Origin: Chrysomallon squamiferum | Taxonomy: Eukaryota > Mollusca > Gastropoda > Neomphalida > Peltospiridae | Assembly (NCBI GenBank): GCA_012295275.1 | Contig: CM022670.1 | Span: forward strand, 36,591,768-36,655,767 | Direction of reading: 5' to 3' | Length of the DNA stretch: 64,000 nt | In this document: piece by piece, positions 12,722 through 25,500 of the stretch | Position numbering within the stretch: the first letter of the stretch is position 1 | Layout of the letters: the number at the start of each line of letters is the position of its first letter | Program-made: the position numbers and the translations under genes | The notes under the pieces: generated by a model | What the model saw: only the letters and a program-made list of their open reading frames with translations | Told to the model about the DNA's origin: nothing | The model's database searches: none

Positions 12722-12921
12722 NNNNNNNNNNNNNNNNNNNNNNNNNNNNNNNNNNNNNNNNNNNNNNNNNNNNNNNNNNNNNNNNNNNNNNNNNNNNNNN
12801 NNNNNNNNNNNNNNNNNNNNNNNNNNNNNNNNNNNNNNNNNNNNNNNNNNNNNNNNNNNNNNNNNNNNNNNNNNNNNNNNNNNNNNNNNNNNNNNNNNNN
12901 NNNNNNNNNNNNNNNNNNNNN
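12722..12921. other. assembly gap, 200 N
   Basis: Exactly 200 N. The right edge falls inside what would be an intron of the coil/death/CARD gene A, because the first base after the gap aligns to 48968 in gene D. Round length indicates a placeholder of unknown true size. Adjacency of the HtrL block to the array is therefore not proven by contiguous sequence. Confidence 0.99.
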
Positions 12922-13327
12922 AATAGCAGTACTTATTTAGTTAGTTATTATTATCGCTTTTAATTTTAATAGTCGCAACAGTAACATTATTTATTTGTTT
13001 GTTTGTTTAGTTAGTTACTTTTATTGTACTTCCGGTGCATTTGCATGCACTTATGTTTATCTTGTGCAGATCGGTCAACACTATGTATGATAACGTCATG
13101 AATCTTGTATTCTCGGTTTTGTTATTAATAATAAATATTCAGAAACGGAAACCTTAATCAATAGTATGTAAATCGTTGGAGAATGAAATGAAACAATTTA
13201 GTCATCTGCTGAAGTAAAAATATTATATTTTTTTATCTGTTAATATGTTTTTCCTCGGTAATATGTATATGCGTATGTATGTGCTTCTCTGATTCTGTCT
13301 CAATAAGCTCATAAAGTAACACAAATA

Positions 13328-13726
13328 CAGTAGCATCTCGATTTAACAGACTCACATATTTGAAGTGTTGTCCACTGTTGCCGAAACACTTTAAGTCATA
13401 AACGTTTAAAAAGGATAATATTTTAATGTTATAGTTCTATAAGTTTATTCTTTTCAATTTTATATGCTCACTATTTTTAATGTAAAATTTAATACTTTAT
13501 TTTTCTTTTTGTTTTTTTTGTAAAAGGTCCTTTGCCATAATCAATAGTGATGTTTTATAGAAATGATATACAGTTAGGATCACTAAACAATTACACGATG
13601 AAAGCCTGTACGTGAAATAAATTAGGGACGACACAAACAAAAAAGTTTACTTTAGAACTAATGGAATTAGTATATGCTAAAAATGAAGTCAGTTGACTTG
13701 TTGACTTTTAAACCAATAATTTACTG
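13328..13726. mobile_element. pogo/Tigger-type MITE in intron of gene A
   Basis: Left end CAGTAGCATCTCGATTTAAC preceded by TA. The right end, read in reverse complement, is CAGTAAATTATTGGTTTAAA and is followed by TA. Related inverted ends and TA flanks bound a ~400 bp non-coding stretch. It occupies the same place in all five paralogues, so it inserted before the array expanded. Confidence 0.65.
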
Positions 13727-13874
13727 TATGATGTTACTACAGCAGTAAATAAAGAGAAAAATCTGGAATCAAATATCAGTAATAAAGCATTTATTTTCTA
13801 ACGAAGAAAGCTAGTGGGAGGTTTCCTTTATACAACGGAAAATATTAATTTCATTTGTTCAAATTTAATTTCAG

Positions 13875-14735
13875 GTACACGAAATTAATATATCTTCTGT
13901 TTTGAACAAACAAGACGAATGTGCTAGATTAGTACGTAGTTTGCTGGCATCAACAGAAACTACTAGCAGCAAGTTAACAGAACTGCTGACTTTGGCAAAG
14001 GAGGAAAGTAAACGATCAAATGAGAATCGGAACTATCTGCCTGCACATATTTTAGGATTTGCATATCGAATTGAAAAAAAGTTCGGTATGTTTAGAATCA
14101 GTTACGAAACCAAACGTTTCCATTTCAAAAAAATAAATAAATAAAAAATAAATAAATGTGTGTTACAACTAAACAAATAATAATCAGCAGTAATGGAATC
14201 AAAAGCCATACAGTAATGATAACAACACTATAGATTATTATTACCTTTTCATTTTGATATGTTGCTACATCGTTTCTCTGTATTTGATATAATTTATATT
14301 TATTAATTTGTTTATTGGGTGTTATAAACTCTGTTGCTGTTTGTTCTATTTTGTTTGTTTGTTGTTTTTTTTTCTTTCTTGGTACTTGTCGTTGTTGTTT
14401 ATTTATAATTTTTTCTTTGTTTTAATTAATTATTCACGTGCTTTTCCAGACGACAAAGATAAAGTCATGAAGTTTGGTTTAGCTCTAGGCTTAAACAGCT
14501 GTACAGTGCAGAAAATAGTTAATGAAGAAAATGGAAAAGTTTTCTGGGAGGTGCTGTACGAATGGAACAAAACGTCAGTCCATCGCTGATTTGATTTCCG
14601 CTTGTCAAAGATTATCTATCTACGGTAAGACTTGTTTATTACCAGTGAAATACATTTGTTGCTAGTTTGTCTAATTACTTTCTTTTTTCTTGTGTTATTT
14701 AACATAAATCTGATTATTATTATTATAATTATTAC

Positions 14736-14799
<64 letters not shown>

Positions 14800-15648
14800 T
14801 TTTTTTTTTTTTTTTTGCAAAGATGGTTTAATGCCTTCTGATCACAGCACAGCTATTGAAAAGGCATACAGCAGACTTGCAAAGGACATATTTGTAGAAT
14901 ATGTAGTGATATACCTGCGTGACAAAGCTGTGTTGTCACTTTGTGATGTTGATTACATTCTCAGTCCAGAGACAAGAATAGAAAAGTTTCGACGTCTCGT
15001 CGACACCCTTCCTCTGTTTGGAGAGAAAGCTTTCGACTGCTTGGTGGAAGCTTTGACCAAATCAGGTCAAAATCATCTTGCTAACATACTGTCAGGTAAG
15101 ATTATGCATATTTTTGTTATTATTATTACTTTTTTTTTTTTTATTCTGAAAGGGAATCATGATCTGTTCCACGAGAAGAAAAAAAAAAAAAAAAAAAAAC
15201 ATGAAATTATACATAACTTTTGAGATGACAGAAGCTTCGTTACGACAAAATAACAACAACATAATATTGAGTGGCAAAATGTAAGAGGAAATTGTCATAT
15301 ATGATTTATTTAATTTATTTAATTTTATTATTATTATTTTGTTGAGTTTTTCTTCTTTCACTTCCTAAGTTAAATTTTTGTTTTTGTTTATTTTCTCTCT
15401 GTATGTGTGTTTGTGTGTGCGAAAACACTTTTTTCTTCTTTTTTTCTGTATTTTCTTAAGATGAACTGAACAAACTGACTCCTGTTTCGGACACACTAAG
15501 CAGGGAAGAATATGAGCAACAACTGGAAAGTGAAATACAAAGAACTAAGACCGATTTTGAGCTAAGTTCCTTTATTCTTATGTTATTATTCCTCTTGTCA
15601 CTATTTATTTTCTATAAAATCCGATATATTAATACTGAATTTGTTTAA
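13875..15648 (+). pseudogene. coil/death/CARD paralogue A (5' lost in gap, death exon frameshifted)
   Basis: Four exons are visible: linker 13875-14085, death-like 14450-14624, CARD 14823-15095, tail 15461-15648. The CARD exon is intact (LSLCDVDYILSPET, FGEKAFDCLVEALTKSGQNH). The tail exon ends in a hydrophobic FILMLLFLLSLFIFYKIR segment plus ten residues, a probable tail anchor with basic flank. The death-like exon keeps FGLALGLNSCTVQKIV and FWEVLYEWN. It then has a 2-base deletion relative to genes B and C, giving a stop at 14587-14589. Its normal acceptor (ttattcag in B) reads ttattcac. A ttccag 12 bases further in replaces it, in frame. A further 9-base deletion near the donor distinguishes it from D. 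Skipping this exon would keep frame, since both flanking introns are phase 1. The coil exons are missing at the gap. I call it a probable pseudogene, but a death-less product cannot be excluded. Confidence 0.65.
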
Positions 15649-18600
15649 AGGTTAATGGGCAGTGATCAATTATTCATGTTTAACAGTTTTCAAATTATGG
15701 CTGACTACTAAAAAAAAAATGTTTTTATAGTGTTTTACTAATATGGAATTTTTTATAGATTTGTTTTATTATTATTTATAAAGTATCTTGTATCGTTAAA
15801 GTTTTTGTCTAAAACAATGCTCCTTAATGAGATGAATGAAACTAGATACGTAATATTAAAATGATTAAAAATGAGTCATCGGTGAATTACATTTTGTGAC
15901 AAAGATTCAAAATCAGTGAAGAGAGGTTGAACTTAAAGAGAAAATTTGACTTATGATGGCTTAAAAAGATGAATTTTATAATAAATTATTTTAACTTGTT
16001 GTATAGGTGTTTCAGTTAATCAGAATGCAATGTATTTTTTATAATTATTATTTTTTTCTGAAATGAGAATAAAGAATCAAAAACATGAAATGCCATATAA
16101 AAAAGTTTATTTATAAAAACTATGTATTATGTAAAAGATGCATTTAAAAATGTTAATACAACTATATAATAACATCTGAATATTATAAAAGATACAAAGA
16201 CTAGCCAAATTTTATTACTGTCTTTCTATAAAAAACAAATTAAGTTATTCATAGACCCTACGTTATCAAGTGTGCATGTGAAAAAAGAACAACTTTGACA
16301 TAAAACCAGAGTCAGGTCATTTGATATAGAATGTTATTTTTCTTGTATGTATTTGTAACAATGCCAGTCTAATTACTTCAAACATACTGGATCCTGCAAA
16401 CTGAATCAGCAATTAAGTCACGGTTCATTCATCAAAAAACAAAAATCATAGATTTCATTCTTGAAATAAGAGATTTTGTAAACATAACAAATCAAGCATT
16501 TCTGTTTTTGAAATCAGAAGTCAGCTATGAAAATTCAGCAAACCTTTGCAATTATGCAGAATGTGGCAAAAAGAGTGACAAGCTTAAGACTTAAGAAATA
16601 TCAATGTTTACATAACTCATTATCTCCAAAATGTGAAATGAAAATAGCAGACTGAAGAAATTTGGCCACTTTTTTCGATGATTACCAATATTTAACATAT
16701 CTCTGCAATCAAACAAGCTTTGGAAAATGGAGTGGTGTCAAAATGAAGCTGATGAAATCAGATTTCTTTATAATATTTATATAACTCAATATTCCAAAAA
16801 TGTAAATTCATCTTTCATTCATTGTGCAGTTACAAATATTTTTAAAACAAACTGCTAAAATAACAGATTTGAAAATGTAAATATTAGGCAACTATTAAAC
16901 TAAAATTAAAAGGTTTATTTTTAATGAAATCTACAAATAGTAAATAATCGTGACATAAAAGATATTTTCGAAAATTTAAATATGTAAATATTTTAATCAT
17001 TTCTTCCTTAGAAACTTTACGTTCTAACATTGAAACATTTAATACCAAATACATAAACCTAAATTTATAACAACTTGCAATTTAACCAAACTTTTGGAAT
17101 ATATTAAGAGAAATAATTATTAATATTCACTAATATTCTAATATAAAAACATGATTAGGTTTATCTTTTCAGTGTATATATCATAAAATTAAATAAAATA
17201 TATTTAAAAAAATAAATGGCATTCAAAATTGTAATAAATTTCACTGTTGAATAATCATGTCAAGCATCCTAAATCCAAATAAATAAATAAAAAGTACTAT
17301 TAATTTAAGAATTTTGCAATATCATATAGAAAGTATTAACTATTATATTATTCTGAAAATCTAATATTTCTTTTAAAAATAATACATTTTATCATTTAAT
17401 AATAGTTTTAATTTGTTTTCCCATGATGAAATACAAGAATACAAATGTACATATAAAATGTTTTTAAAAGAATACTTGGCCAAACATCAGGAGAACTGTG
17501 GAATATTAATAGTACCAATTGATGTTAAATCTGTAGTGTTGTTTAAAATTAATATTATTTAGTAATACATATATATGATATCTGACCTGAATATTCTTTT
17601 AGTAACTGATCAACTATTCTGTCTTCTCAAGCAGGATATTATAATATGTGAAAAATATATGATCAATAAAATCACTTCCACCAAAATACGAACATAATAA
17701 AGCAAGAAAGTATCAAAGTTGTATAAATTATTAAAATATAGTAAATTATGATAAATATAAATAAATCTTTAACAATCATTTTAATCACTATACATTATTG
17801 GTGTTTTGTTCTGTCACAACAATTTATGTTTTGTAAATGTGTATATATGTATTCATAAATAACAAATGCATTAAAATAAATAAATATATACTAAAAAATA
17901 TGAACAAACAGTGCAATGTTTGGAATATATTTGATAAAATATTTTGAAATATTAAATTTCTATGTTAATTTTTAAAACGTTTTTTCTAAATTTTTTTTAC
18001 AGTTTAAATCATCTATTAAAAATACTATAAAAATTAAATGCTAATAAAAATAAGTGACCTGATAATTCAGTAATATTAATAAGTTGAAATAATGTTTCTT
18101 TCACTTTGTTCTTTTATGTACAAAATGAATAAAGAATGAAGGTTTAGGGGCATTTAATCACCAAAATACGTAGGCATTAGGAGTCACCTTTTGTGTGATT
18201 CTATTGGTTGGAAGCAGTCAAACATTTTTCCAGTCACTTTTTGTATAAGAACTTTAAAAAAAAAAAAAAAAAACAGCTAAACTATATGCCACTGCTAAAT
18301 TAAAAAATGAAAGTAAAGAAGCATTGCTGAAAATTTTATAAATCAAAAGAGATGTATAAATATGTTTTTTATTCATCTGTCTCCATTTAACACCTGATTT
18401 TAATAATAATGATATAGTAATCACTACAAAATTATAAAATTTACTTGTTATAATTCATCTAAGAAATATAAAATCAACAGGGAGTGATGAATAAAGTTTG
18501 ATTCTCATAATTAAAATTACTAAAACTCTGTAACAAAACGTTCTGCCAGTTGTAACTACTTAACCCTTGGATGTGTGTGTAGAGGATCACAGGATAATTT

Positions 18601-18727
18601 GAGTTCACTGTCTTATTAATGGCTACTTGTTCTCTAAGTAGAAGGGAATTAAAAAAAATTTCATCTCAAAAGAAACTGTTTTTGAAATGTTTTCACATCA
18701 ATGTTATATTTTTTCTTGAACATTCCA
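15649..18727. other. intergenic region between convergent gene A and M6-like copy 1
   Basis: AT-rich, no coding signal. The first part is presumably 3' UTR and termination region of A. The sequence is shared with 51671-54808 downstream of D (near identical) and with 39601-42298 downstream of C (diverged, with deletions). This shows that gene plus convergent M6-like unit was amplified as one block. Confidence 0.7.
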
Positions 18728-21700
18728 TCAACGGCCTAAATAATGTGGAGGTCCCTTCTGACTTCTGTCGTGAATGCTGTTCAGTTCTAGTTCTTCCATT
18801 TCAACAGCATCTCGGTACTCGGTCAACTCCTTTGAAATCTTAATGCGTGTATAGTCTGCTGCAAGACAAGTCATGAAGAGGGTCTAGAAAAAAATGTATA
18901 TATTTAAATTCATTTATATACAGACATGCAACCATGGAAAAACCAGTTATGGTTATCAGCTGAACAGGACCATGAAAAAAAAATGCTAGGCCACATGTGA
19001 GACTATAGTTACTTAACTTAATTTGATAAGATAAATTAAACTCACAATTTAAGATGAAACATTTCTGAATAATTTATTCATCACTAAAAATATGGCTTAT
19101 CTTCAAAGTAATATACAGAAAACTGACTTTTGAAGGTTTTATTTGTTTGTTATTTTCATCTAGAGATTTGTATTTCAAGAAGAAGCCTTTTGAGAATTTT
19201 GAAAGGTTTACCTCTTACATGTATAATATTATATAATTTACTTTATTTCAGTGTACTTTCTTACACCCATCTAAAAGATTAATACTTACATAACACATAT
19301 GAAACAACACTATTGTTTTTAAAAAATACTTATTTTTTAAAATGTAAAATTAAATATTTTTAGAATCTCACCATTCAAAGAACAATGAATAAAGATCCTA
19401 TGGAAGCAACACAAAACAAAGGACCAGCCTCAATCACCTAAAAATATAAATAAATAAAAATAATTTATAAAAGTTTGCTAGGAAATTAATTTCATAAAAT
19501 AACAACATTGCCTATAAAAACTTCTAGTTAGCTCCCTTGAGAGGTTTGGATATTCTCATTATGAACAGAATGTAATTATTAAACTTAAAACTGATATATA
19601 ATTTTAAAATAATAACAATGACAGAAATATGTAACAATCTATACTGTTTAGTTATATATGCTGAAATATTAGTCAATTCAGATCAATATTTATAAATTTC
19701 ATAGTAGTACATAATTTTATAGAGGTTAATTCATTTTAAAATTATCTATATATATTTTAAATAATTGAGAAAGAAAATTATTTTTACAAATAATTACAGC
19801 AATCACAGAGGAACGTAACAATCTGTGTTGTTTGTTTACATTAATATTTAGTGCAGTAAATATGTTTACACGTGTTAATTAACTTACTGTATCACACATT
19901 TGTTTAACTTCATCTTCATTTTAACTTTTCCAGTTGTTGAAAAACTGACTGGATAAAAAGAACCTCAGTACACACCTAAATGTGAAAAAGAAAAAATCAT
20001 TAAAAAAACAATGTATGTAACAGGCCTTAAAAATGACTACTGTTAGTAAATTTAATTGAAATTATCTTCATAAATTTATAAACTGTACAAATTCATGCTC
20101 ATCAGAAATAGGTTTCATGAAACAGTTTGTTATAAAGTAGCATGTTTTTTCATCTTCTCTGATTTGTAAAACTTGAGAATAAATGTAATTTTGTTGTGAT
20201 TATTTTTATTGTTTTTTTGTTTTTGTTTTTTTAAAGTAATATTAAAGTAGGTTTTATAGTATTTTCGGAACTTTACTTTCACTGCATTTTGAAGGAAACA
20301 AAATACATTTTTTAATATGTAAACATAAAGAAAACAATTTTATCATTTATTTACAAAAAAATTCAATCTCTGTTTCAAAAATATATTCGACACAAAAAAT
20401 AAATTGTAAATTATATGAATACAAGACAAACAGAGACAACTGTATAATGTCTTACCAAACTGAGTTAGGTTGAAGCAGTAAGCAAGTGTTTTGTGTTTCT
20501 GTTGTAAACTTCATTGTCACAGATGGAAAAAATAGAAGCATACAGAATAACTGGGATGACAGAAATACACATTATTACAATCCAGCCAAGATTGAGAATG
20601 TACATGATAACAGTGAACTGAAAAAATAAACAGAGATAATTATTAGTATTTCACATTTACATTTATTTTTAGTGGAATTCCTCCCCCAAAACAATCTTTA
20701 CCAAACTTCCACAAACTAAATATAATAATATTTAATTTGCATAAGTGAAAAAAAAAAAAATGAAAAGTAATGTTAACTTTTTAGGGAACATACTACAAGA
20801 AATATAAAAATGTTCAGAATTAGTATGAAATATATGTAAACTTTTAACAATAAAAGAATAAATTTTATAATTCTTATTCTATCATAAAATAACATACATA
20901 CATTAAACATATTCTGATACTTGTAATTAAAAGTTAATACTAATTTTTCTTTCGGGGCAGTGTTATGTTTTGCCTTTTTTAATACTGGATTGACAACATT
21001 TCATAGATTTTATCAATCATGATTCAGTTTTATTATTATAACCAAAAAATACTATATAAACATAAATTCAAAATATTGTAAAAATTTGGACTTTTGCATA
21101 CAAATAAAAACACATTAGATAGATTTAAATAAATATGTTAGATACTAACAAATGCTGCAGACACTCTTTCTCCCATAATGCACTTTGCACCAGAATACAC
21201 ATTCTGTCGTGTTGCACCAGTTGCCAGAAATCCAAATATCAACAAGATAACAGCATACACAGCCATTGCTACAGCAATAACAACAAAAACCACCTGGATA
21301 ACCTCCAGCCTAAATGTCATAAACAAACAGAAAAATTAAAAATTAAATTTAAACATAATCATTTTAATATTTATTTAGAGTACAATTAGCCATTACTGTT
21401 GTTACAGAAATAACCCAGAAGGTATTTCCCTATAATCAATTATTTTGTGTTACATTTTGGTAATTTTCTTAAATTTTCTTATTTATTATATTTTTCCTAG
21501 TCTTTAAAAAAAAATTATACACAACAAGATTTGATACCCTATAAATATTGAACATATTTTTTCTGACTTTATAAAAGTTTATTGGCAATTCTTTACTGAT
21601 TTACTGTTTCAGTAAGCAGAGCTGTAAAATCATACTAAGTTTAATATGAATATTTGTGTACAATACCAACCAGCTAACATTAAACAGAAACAGATCATTC

Positions 21701-21840
21701 AGAATATCTTTAATGATTAGACTGAGGGCTTTGTATGATGTTCCACAAAACACACCAACTCCTGTGATACATATAACTGTTGCCAGTAAAGAAGCAAAGA
21801 GGCATACATTCACAAACATTAATAATCCTTCGATACACAC
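18728..21840 (-). pseudogene. M6/proteolipid-type four-pass membrane protein, copy 1 (non-processed pseudogene)
   Basis: Minus-strand exons in order: 21840-21671 (TM1, GVGVFCGTSYKAL), 21309-21150 (TM2, FLATGATRQNVYSGAKCIMG), 20617-20456 (TM3, YILNLGWIVIMC), 19975-19888, 19437-19372 (TM4, VIEAGPLFCVASIGS) and 18883-18728 (CLAADYTRI, C-terminal tail, stop). The CxxGVGxFCG, FLATGATR and CLAANYxRI-like motifs identify the M6/PLP family, neuronal and epithelial membrane glycoproteins. Split codons match between TM1 and TM2. It is disabled by a 1-base deletion in the TM3 exon before what should read YCFNLTQFG, by stops in the 19.9 kb exon, and by a Gly to TGA change in the TM4 exon. The exon with the true start is absent; an RT remnant lies at that side. 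Introns are retained, so this is a DNA-level duplicate, not a retrocopy. Confidence 0.8.
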
Positions 21841-22329
21841 CTTAAAATATACCATTAATATTGATTTATTTAAAAAACTGGTGATTATCTGCAATCTTTT
21901 GTTTGTAAATTAACTTGCACTAGAGCAATGGTTACTGCATAGGTTTATAAACTAGTTATTGTTTTTATGAGGCACAACATAACATTTCCAGTACAACAAA
22001 CATACACAATATTTATATATTTCAGTGTTTCTGTAATCTTAACCAGTCTAGAGCATAATACTCAGCATATGTCAGAAATTATACCTCCAAAAATAATGTT
22101 TGAGTAATTTTTTAGATTAAACTATAAGATACATACACTTTTTTTACCATATTAATATTATTATATAAATTAATGATAACATCTGTAATTACAAAAGTTA
22201 TTAGATTTGTTGCGAACTTTAATTAAGAAAAGCATAAATATGAACAACAATCATATATTACATATTGGCAGATTGTTAATAAATATTATTCATGTATATG
22301 TGTATATGTGTATGTGTGTGTGTGTGTGC
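21841..22329. other. upstream flank of M6-like copy 1
   Basis: AT-rich sequence between the first recognisable M6-like exon and the RT remnant, ending with a short GT/TG tract at 22290-22330. No gene is seen. Its counterpart at 58723-58920 is shorter by an internal deletion of roughly 290 bp. Confidence 0.6.
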
Positions 22330-23710
22330 GAATATAAATATGTGGCTTAGTAATTCCTCTTGTTCCATCAATTATCTGTCTAATAAAAGCACAGCCTGGT
22401 TGAACTACTTGACAGGCAAAATTTAGGGACCCAGTTAGTGACTGCAATGTTTTTAAAGTAGCCTTTTTTTTCATAAGATTAATCTCTATGAGCTTCCTTA
22501 ATTCAAACAATTTGTTCAGAGGCAGGTGCAATACCATATAATTTGTATCTATTTCAATACCGCGAAAAATTAGAACTGTTCTGAATCCCACAGTTCTCTC
22601 TTCTGCAGTGGGAATTCCCAAATGGCAACACTGTCTGAAAACTTCCCATTACCTTGTGACATTCATTTGAGCCTGCCCCACTCCCCAAAAAAGAAAACTG
22701 TCCAGGTAGTGTAACACAACAGCCAGTCATGGAAACATAGCCTCTCAGCTTCTCACTGAATAAAAGTGGAAAACTTTTCAAATAAAGCACAGCTGACTGA
22801 TGCACCCATGGGTGAACACTTGTAGTTGCACAGATCATCCATTTTAAACCCTAATAAATTGAAATCCCCTGGAAATACTGGTAGTAGCCCGAATGCTGAG
22901 TTTCTATCAGATTTTCCTAACAGGGATCCCTGACCTACCATCTAAATTTTTGCAACATCCATACTGACATAATGTACAGAACAAACACTTGGATCAATAT
23001 GATTATTTACTAAATCTAGGTCTGGATAGGAAAGATGGTGAATATCTCTGAAATCTCCATCATTTTTTGCTAACAATCTCAGAGGGGAAATTCACAGGAA
23101 CTTCAAATGGACGACCTGTTAATGTGCCTGGCACCCCCTCCCTAACAGAATGTCTTTACCTATTTTCACGAAAATCATGAACGCTGACGACCATGCGTGA
23201 ATAGATGTAAAGGAACCGCCCTTTTCCCTATTTTTGACCACCAATTCCCTCCACCCTCCAAAACCAGGTCGCCTACGCCACCCTGACTAGCTTCCATTTC
23301 TTTTCGCTGGACTTACTACCATCCCATAATTTTTGTCGCAATTTTTGTGGTGTATTGACCCCTATTTCCACAAACTGACAAAGGTAATGAAAGCACGATA
23401 TCTACCTATTTCAACATTGGTAATATTCAACTCACCTTTTCCCGCTTGTTCTGCCTTGCCATGCACCCAGTGCGAAGCTGATAGAACTTTAGAAGGGGTT
23501 GGCCGATCAGTTGTGTCGTTCCCTTCGTGAATAATTGTGCAATTGGCCATTACCCTTTTGTCTTGGGCCACGCTGTTGAGGCAGCTCGGTCGTTAGAAAA
23601 CGAGATGGGTCTCCTCTTTGGTCTGCCTACGTTTGTCGCAGAAAAAGAGTTTTGGGGAAGGAAAGAGATGAGATTCTCGTTACGATTATATGACAACTAG
23701 GGTTAATTGC
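22330..23710 (-). mobile_element. degenerate DIRS/Ngaro-like reverse-transcriptase remnant, copy 1
   Basis: Read on the minus strand in shifting frames, this gives FRDIH-type RT blocks (near 23050), LLGFKMDDLCNYKCSPMGAS (22790-22860), HYLDSFLF (about 22700) and GIPTAEERTVGF. At the end comes SLTGSLNFACQVVQPG (22380-22440). The last motif is typical of RT-RNase H proteins of DIRS/Ngaro-type tyrosine-recombinase retroelements. Stops and frameshifts separate the blocks, and the catalytic YxDD box reads YLDS. No LTR, split repeat or recombinase is visible. GC content is higher than in the surroundings, fitting an immigrant element. Class assignment is by motif recall and is moderate. Confidence 0.7.
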
Positions 23711-25500
23711 CTTTCGCCATTACCTCCGCTGCCACCATATACCACTCGCCACCCAACTAGATGTATTTTTTTCCTCGATTTTAAATGGGATTATTAGGTA
23801 TTACGAATAATCTGTATTATATAACTGTTGAATCTTACTAATATGATGAATAATTGAAAAATTAAACTATAATAATAGTATGTAGTGTTTTCGTTGACAA
23901 GTCATGGTAGACAAAACATCTTAGGGACAATTTCAATGTTTTCAGGGCACCTTTTTTTTCTTTTTTCCACCATTAAAAGCAACATAAATAAATAAATAAA
24001 TAAATATTTGAAATAAACATAAATGCAACTAATGTTTTGCTTTAATAAATCAATGGCAAAATATAAACAAATATATTTATTAAATTAATAATACATTTTT
24101 TAAAGTGTTTTTCAGTCTGCTGCTATCATGTAGTTGCTGTAAAATAGGAAAAGAATGAATAAGAATGAATGTGTTAAATACTTAGTACTTTTATACAAAC
24201 TGTTGGTTTAGTTTTATTATTCATTTTATGCCGCCTAATCATGCAGTTTGTTTCAACAACCTACGTGTAGGTATTATTTAAAAAATCAAATAACGGCTTT
24301 TAATGTAACAATAAAATAAAGTAATAAAATTGAATGTGCATAGGATAATTATAAATTATCATTAAAAATTACGAATTCTTAAATAATGATTTAAATAATT
24401 ATCAGAACATCCGAAAAAGTAACAGAATTAATAAGGAGCACTGATAATTCCAGTTCAGATTAGAAATTCACCATCGCCTTATTAAAAGCCAAAGGTACGT
24501 AAAATAACCTTTGTTGTAATCAGGCGCAGTAACTCATGCTGGTCTGAAGCGGGTTTCCTCTATCTGTTATTGTCTACAGAGGAAATTACAACACCTTTAT
24601 AGAAGTCATATCTAATAATTATTAATAGAGAAATACAGTATCATTATAAATTATTTTATTATTATTATTTTTGTTCTTAATTAATATTATTGGTAATCTT
24701 AGCAACAGAAGTAGTTATATATAAAGTGACAATAATAAATTAAATTAATAAAAAAAATTAAAAAAAAATTGTAAAACTGACAGACACGTAAGTAAATAAG
24801 CACTGAAAACAGAATACACAGTTGCTGTATCAGCGCATCAGTTTCTGGTTAGTAACGGTTTATTGTAATATCATATGAAAAGCCCAATAAGGAAATATTT
24901 CTAACAAAGTAAGTTGTGTTGGATTATTATCAAATTATTTAGAGATCAAATAATTAGCAAAATCATAACAGTCATTTTTAAATGCCACACAAAGTAATAT
25001 TTATTTACACGTATATTTTAATTTCAGCTTTTAAACTCGCTAAATATAATTCATCAGCTTTCTATGTAAAATATCATTTGACCTAATTATTACTATATAT
25101 TTTACTTTCATAACGAAAAAAAAAAAGTATTTGCATTTTATAATAATTTTACCTTAGTTTTATATATATAACGCACAATGATTTTTTCTCCATTTTTCCT
25201 TTATTTATTTATTTTGTTAGTTAGTTAGTTAATTATTTTATTTTACTAATTTTAGTAGCTACTAACAAATATAGTATTACAACGTTAATTATTTACTCAG
25301 TTATTTTTATCGCTTTTAATTTTAATAGTCGTAACAGTAACATTTGTTTGTTTGTTTACTTAGTTAGTTACTTAGTTTTTTTTGTTTTATTGTTACCAAT
25401 ATTAATAGCTGCAACAACAAAACTGGTATAGGAATGATATTAGTAATTTATTTATTAACAACAAAAATAATATTCCAATTGATATTCAAATATATAAAAC
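23711..25500. other. 5' flank of gene B, unit shared with E, C and others
   Basis: AT-rich with (TAAA)n at 23980-24005 and (TTA)n tracts. It has no coding signal. Blocks such as ttcagtctgctgctatcatg (24110) and the 24460-24620 segment recur near 31985, 33895, 34645 and 60350-60850. This flank therefore belongs to the amplified unit. Confidence 0.6.

Noticed and set aside
12674-12940. Open frame spanning the gap
   Set aside because: Its middle is 200 N; no real codons support it.
14632-14841. Poly-Ile open frame
   Set aside because: It is the (ATT)n microsatellite and poly-T tract before the CARD exon.
21830-21894. Upstream ATG (MVYFK...) as the start of the M6-like protein
   Set aside because: It lies across a ttttaag acceptor; family members start in a separate short exon, so this Met is intronic read-through.
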